This document shows, piece after piece, positions 7,824 to 10,823 of a stretch of DNA of 10,823 nt; position 1 is the first letter of the stretch, and every line of letters begins with the position of its first letter. The position numbers and the translations under genes are program-made. This DNA is from Pleurotus ostreatus/Saccharomyces cerevisiae fusant (lineage: Eukaryota; Opisthokonta): assembly GCA_024196135.1 (NCBI GenBank), contig JAMQCK010001200.1:1-10823 (forward strand), read 5' to 3'. The notes under the pieces are model-generated. The model was given only the letters and a program-made list of their open reading frames with translations. It was not told the DNA's origin and searched no databases.

Positions 7824-9516
7824 TCAAGACTGACCGGCGACGACGGCCAAGAGCAGGTCGGCCCATGTCTTTATCCAGCCCTCAGCAACCTCTGCCTTGA
7901 CGCCTAGTAAGTTCACGTCCATGGCAATCTTGACGCGACCTTTCCATTGCGTCGCCCTGCAGGACCTGTGGATTCCTCGTCACCTATGCTGCTCACGCTT
8001 GCAGAAATAGCAGACTTACGGCCCCGGATCCGAATGATTCCCCGACACCATTAGGTCGTCAATCTCCAGCACCGGCGGCCCCTCCATCGGATACCTCGGC
8101 TGCAGATCCTCCTCCCCCACCCCATCCCCCGAATACACCGGCATGCTCAGCGGCTCCTCCGACGCCGCCATCATCGCCGACAGCCCGTCCGCGATCCCGT
8201 CTGCGGCGGCGACGAGCCCGGGGAGGGCGGCCTGCCGCTCGTACTCGCGGCGCACGGCGTGCGCGAGGTGGAGGACCTGCTCGCGAGTGGAGCCGGGAGG
8301 CAGGACGGCGGGGATGACGAGGTCGCTCATGGTGATGCAGATGCCGGGGTAGGCGCCGGGGGCGTTGTAGGGCGGGCGGAGGCGCTTGCGGCCGCCGACC
8401 ATGCCCCAGAATATGATGTTGGTGTGCGAGTTGGGGGCGGGTGGGTTGTCGCGGAGGACGAGGAGGCAGAGGGCGCCTTGGACTAAGTGTATGGTGAGCG
8501 ACGGTTGGGTGGATGCGATGCGGGGAATGTACCCAAATGATTCATGGTCAGCTTGACGGGGTTCGTGTCGCTGACTTTGCACGCAGCTTTCAGCGCGGCG
8601 CTTTCTTCGAGGGTGAAATCATAGTCAAGATGGCGGGTCTTGTTCTCGTGTCCTGGATATAAGGGCTGGTTGACGGAGACGAGCGGGTGGTATGTCTAAA
8701 GGAAGGTGAGCGAATGCGATTTTCGCATTGAATCTTTGTACTCACTGGCATCTTCTCCTCGAGGGCCGTCATGACCTTCGTCGCCGTGTCCTCTGCAAAT
8801 GACACGTCCTCTGCGTCTCCTAGAACGTCTGCATGTCCAGGCAGTAGATTCTCAATCTCCTTCCCCCACTCTATGTGCACCTGCTGCGCCTTCTCGTACT
8901 CAGGATCCGTGATCATCCCTTCGACATGCCTCAAGAGACGCGTGTACACGCTCTTGCAGCCCGACCCGTCGAATGCGAGGTGCGAGGAGTTGAAGATCAG
9001 GCCGAACTTGCCATTCTCGCCCGGGCAGACGCGCAGGATTGTCTGCAAGTCGCCGACCTTCTGCGGAATCGGCGTCGGGCCCAGCTGCTCGCGCAACTCA
9101 TGGATGTCGACGCCTTCGTGCACCTGAACGGACTTTTCCACCCACTCGTCGAGATCGGCTCGCGATCTGACGGGGTCGTACGCGATGCAGGACTTGGGCA
9201 GCAGCGCGTGGTCCGCGCGCGGCTCGTGTACGGTGATGGCAGCGATCGTGGGCACCTCCCAGCGTACTAGAGCCCATGCTTTCTTCAGAAGCGCTACGAG
9301 CGTGTCGGATGGAAGGGGAGCCGCCAGCGAGACGGTGATGCCGAACCAGATGTTGTCGTCGCCCGGGCGGAGGAAGTGCATGACGTCGCAGACGCGTCCG
9401 CAGGCATCGGCCTCGCGAATGAGGCGGCCTGGGACCCTGGGGTCGCGACACCAGCTGGCGCGCGTGGGGAGGGGGTCGACGCCGAGGGTCGGATACGTCT
9501 TCGTGGGCGCAGCCAT
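7824..9516 (-). CDS. CoA-dependent acyltransferase-like protein (HXXXDG superfamily)
   Basis: Read on the minus strand, exons are 9516-8746, 8695-8533, 8482-8020 and 7956-7824; introns are 50, 50 and 63 nt with donors GTGAGT, GTACAT and GTAAGT. The product is 509 aa; an alternative last acceptor (exon from 7965) gives 512 aa. The chloramphenicol-acetyltransferase-like fold (NRPS condensation, BAHD, and trichothecene and alcohol acetyltransferases) is indicated by the catalytic motif HLAFDG at residues 179-184, preceded by the strand FGLIFNSS, and by VKLTMNHLVQGALCLLVL in the second half at the usual place of the other domain. The plant-type DFGWG motif is not seen. The C-terminus reads QWKGRVKIAMDVN and ends in VVAGQS. 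No signal peptide or membrane segment, so probably cytosolic. It would transfer an acyl group from CoA to an alcohol or amine; the substrate cannot be told. No other biosynthetic genes lie beside it. Confidence 0.8.
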
Positions 9517-9564
9517 GATGATGCGAGGCGAGGGGATAGCGCGAAGTTAGGCTTGGATGTGGCG

Positions 9565-9572
9565 TTCTTATA
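9565..9572 (-). promoter_or_regulatory. TATA box of the acyltransferase gene
   Basis: On the minus strand TATAAGAA lies about 50 nt upstream of the ATG at 9516. It is the best TATA box in the window and supports this start. Confidence 0.6.
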
Positions 9573-9640
9573 GGCGAGCTGAGCAGCTCTCCGACCTTGA
9601 CGGCGTCAAGCGCTTGATTCGCGGGCTCTCAGGACGTGAT

Positions 9641-9650
9641 GGAACGTTCC
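9641..9650. promoter_or_regulatory. 10-bp palindrome GGAACGTTCC
   Basis: It is a perfect palindrome containing one GAAnnTTC pair, the two-unit core of a heat-shock element. A third properly spaced unit is missing, so heat-shock factor binding would be weak. It lies between the CCAAT and TATA boxes of the acyltransferase promoter. Confidence 0.3.
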
Positions 9651-9657
9651 TTCATCA

Positions 9658-9665
9658 CTGATTGG
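9658..9665 (-). promoter_or_regulatory. CCAAT box of the acyltransferase gene
   Basis: CCAATCAG on the minus strand matches the ideal binding site of the CCAAT-binding (NF-Y/HAP) complex. It stands about 90 nt upstream of the TATA box and 140 nt upstream of the ATG. Confidence 0.5.
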
Positions 9666-9814
9666 TTGGAACTCGGCGCCTGGGATTCGCCTGTGCTATA
9701 CAAACTTCACCATACGATCTTGACGTGTTCACCAGGTCATGCTAGAAAAGTGTATTGTGACTACCAGCGAGTATTTGCACCAATTTCATCATACAATATC
9801 TGGATAGACGAGCG

Positions 9815-10823
9815 TCATGGGTATGACAGCGTCTTAACATCGGTAGTGAGTTTTTCGAGGCGACCAAGAGCCACTCCCTTGCTTACGCCTGGGTGTTTCC
9901 TCGATCCGACAATCTTCCATACCGCCTCTGCAAATTCGGATTCCTCGTCTTCGTCATACTCCACCATGTCGTTGAAGATGAGGTGCAGATGCTGGAGGTT
10001 GGGAAGGAGGGCGAAGCTGGATTCTCCGCTACATCGCGAGAGCGTTTCCAGCATCTCGAGCGACAATGGCGAGTCTTCCTCTATCTCGGTGTCCTCGGGA
10101 TGCGATAGCTTGAGCTCCGTGAGCTGCGGGAAACGGTGCAAGCACGCGACAAATTCCGAGGGGTCCAAGCCCATGATGTTCAACAGAGCAAGGGATCGCA
10201 GCGCCTTGCAACCCGACGAGTTGCGTGACAAGGTCTCAAGACTCTGCAGCGCATCGGGGGTGAGATCTACCTGTCCATCGCTCGCCAAAGCCACGGCCCT
10301 CAGCTGAGGCGCACTGATTATGCTGCAGGCTGAGACGGCGTCACCATCGAGGTATAGGTCCTCGAGGACTGGGAAAGCCAAGAGCGAGTTGGGCAAAGTT
10401 CCGACGCGGTCCGCACGTATCGTGAGCTTGCGCAGTGTCCCGCTGCATGCCGCCAAAACCCCCATGCACGGCTGGGCAGAAGGCTTTCCATCTCCAGGGT
10501 AGTCGCCACAGGTGATGGTGAACTCGGTTATGGTCCACGATGGGGGCAGCACCAAGGTGGGCGGTTCCGTGTAATAGTGAACATGGAGAGCCTGAACGCC
10601 ATGCGCATTCCGAAAGACATCCACAGGCACCTCGACAGCTGGATCGTCGGAGTCGAATTGGTCTAAGGCTATGGAAAGCGAGCGCAGCATAGGGAATGAA
10701 TGCGACGCAAGAGGGAGGTACGCCTCAACGGGTATGCTATCCAGTGACAGCCGGCTCCACCGATGGGATTGTGAGCACAGAAGTGACCAGGCGTCGTCGC
10801 TCCAGTAGTCGTGTGGGGTAGCG
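9815..10823 (-). CDS. F-box/LRR-type protein, C-terminal part (cut by right window edge)
   Basis: The frame is open from the right edge to the stop at 9815, about 335 residues; the first internal ATG at 10690 is not the start, because homologous sequence continues upstream of it. It is a paralogue of the protein encoded at 1127-2656. Shared segments include SDDAWSLLCSQSHRW (versus SDQAWTTLCAQAHRW), a VPVDVF motif, SSGCKALRSLAL (versus SSGCKSLRRLAL), SEFVAC, SPLSLEMLETLSR, and the same acidic C-terminal patch before the last strand. Both end in a Tyr/Phe-Pro stop. The F-box itself must lie outside the window. Likely role: target recognition in an SCF ubiquitin ligase, by analogy. It is on the opposite strand to its paralogue, with the two C-termini facing each other. 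Confidence 0.85.
   Translation of the reverse strand, partial: ATPHDYWSDDAWSLLCSQSHRWSRLSLDSIPVEAYLPLASHSFPMLRSLSIALDQFDSDDPAVEVPVDVFRNAHGVQALHVHYYTEPPTLVLPPSWTITEFTITCGDYPGDGKPSAQPCMGVLAACSGTLRKLTIRADRVGTLPNSLLAFPVLEDLYLDGDAVSACSIISAPQLRAVALASDGQVDLTPDALQSLETLSRNSSGCKALRSLALLNIMGLDPSEFVACLHRFPQLTELKLSHPEDTEIEEDSPLSLEMLETLSRCSGESSFALLPNLQHLHLIFNDMVEYDEDEESEFAEAVWKIVGSRKHPGVSKGVALGRLEKLTTDVKTLSYP

Overview
The window reads as nuclear DNA of a filamentous basidiomycete, most likely an agaricomycete mushroom or bracket fungus. The coding DNA is GC-rich. The introns are very short, mostly about 41-63 nt, with GT..AG ends. F-box/leucine-rich proteins of the mushroom-type expansion are present, together with a gag-like protein family that I recall as common in these fungi. 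No bacterial or organellar features, CRISPR array, rRNA or convincing tRNA was seen.

Layout from left to right: (1) 1-536, minus: the 5' part of an unrecognised gene that runs off the left edge. (2) 537-1126: shared divergent promoter region. (3) 1127-2656, plus: intron-less F-box protein of 509 aa. (4) 2657-3494: intergenic. (5) 3495-4239, plus: small conserved-looking protein of 195 aa whose frame is restored only by three introns and an 8-nt microexon. (6) 4240-4815: intergenic. (7) 4816-5555, plus: EAF6, a subunit of the NuA4 histone acetyltransferase, in three exons. (8) 5556-6170: intergenic. (9) 6171/6192-7629, plus: a retrotransposon-gag-like protein in four exons, all introns phase 0, with no zinc knuckle, protease or polymerase, so probably a host-captured gene. 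(10) 7630-7823: short convergent 3' region. (11) 7824-9516, minus: a CoA-dependent acyltransferase of the HXXXDG superfamily in four exons. (12) 9517-9814: promoter of the acyltransferase, with CCAAT and TATA boxes. (13) 9815-10823, minus: the C-terminal part of a second F-box-type protein, a clear paralogue of the first, running off the right edge.

The genes do not form an obvious pathway. One housekeeping chromatin gene (EAF6) and one small probable core gene are flanked by fast-evolving lineage-expanded families (F-box/LRR paralogues in inverted orientation, the gag-like protein, the acyltransferase). The points most worth following are the 8-nt microexon, the spliced gag-like gene, and the F-box pair that brackets the locus. 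All gene models here come from reading splice sites and frame continuity by eye; none has transcript support.
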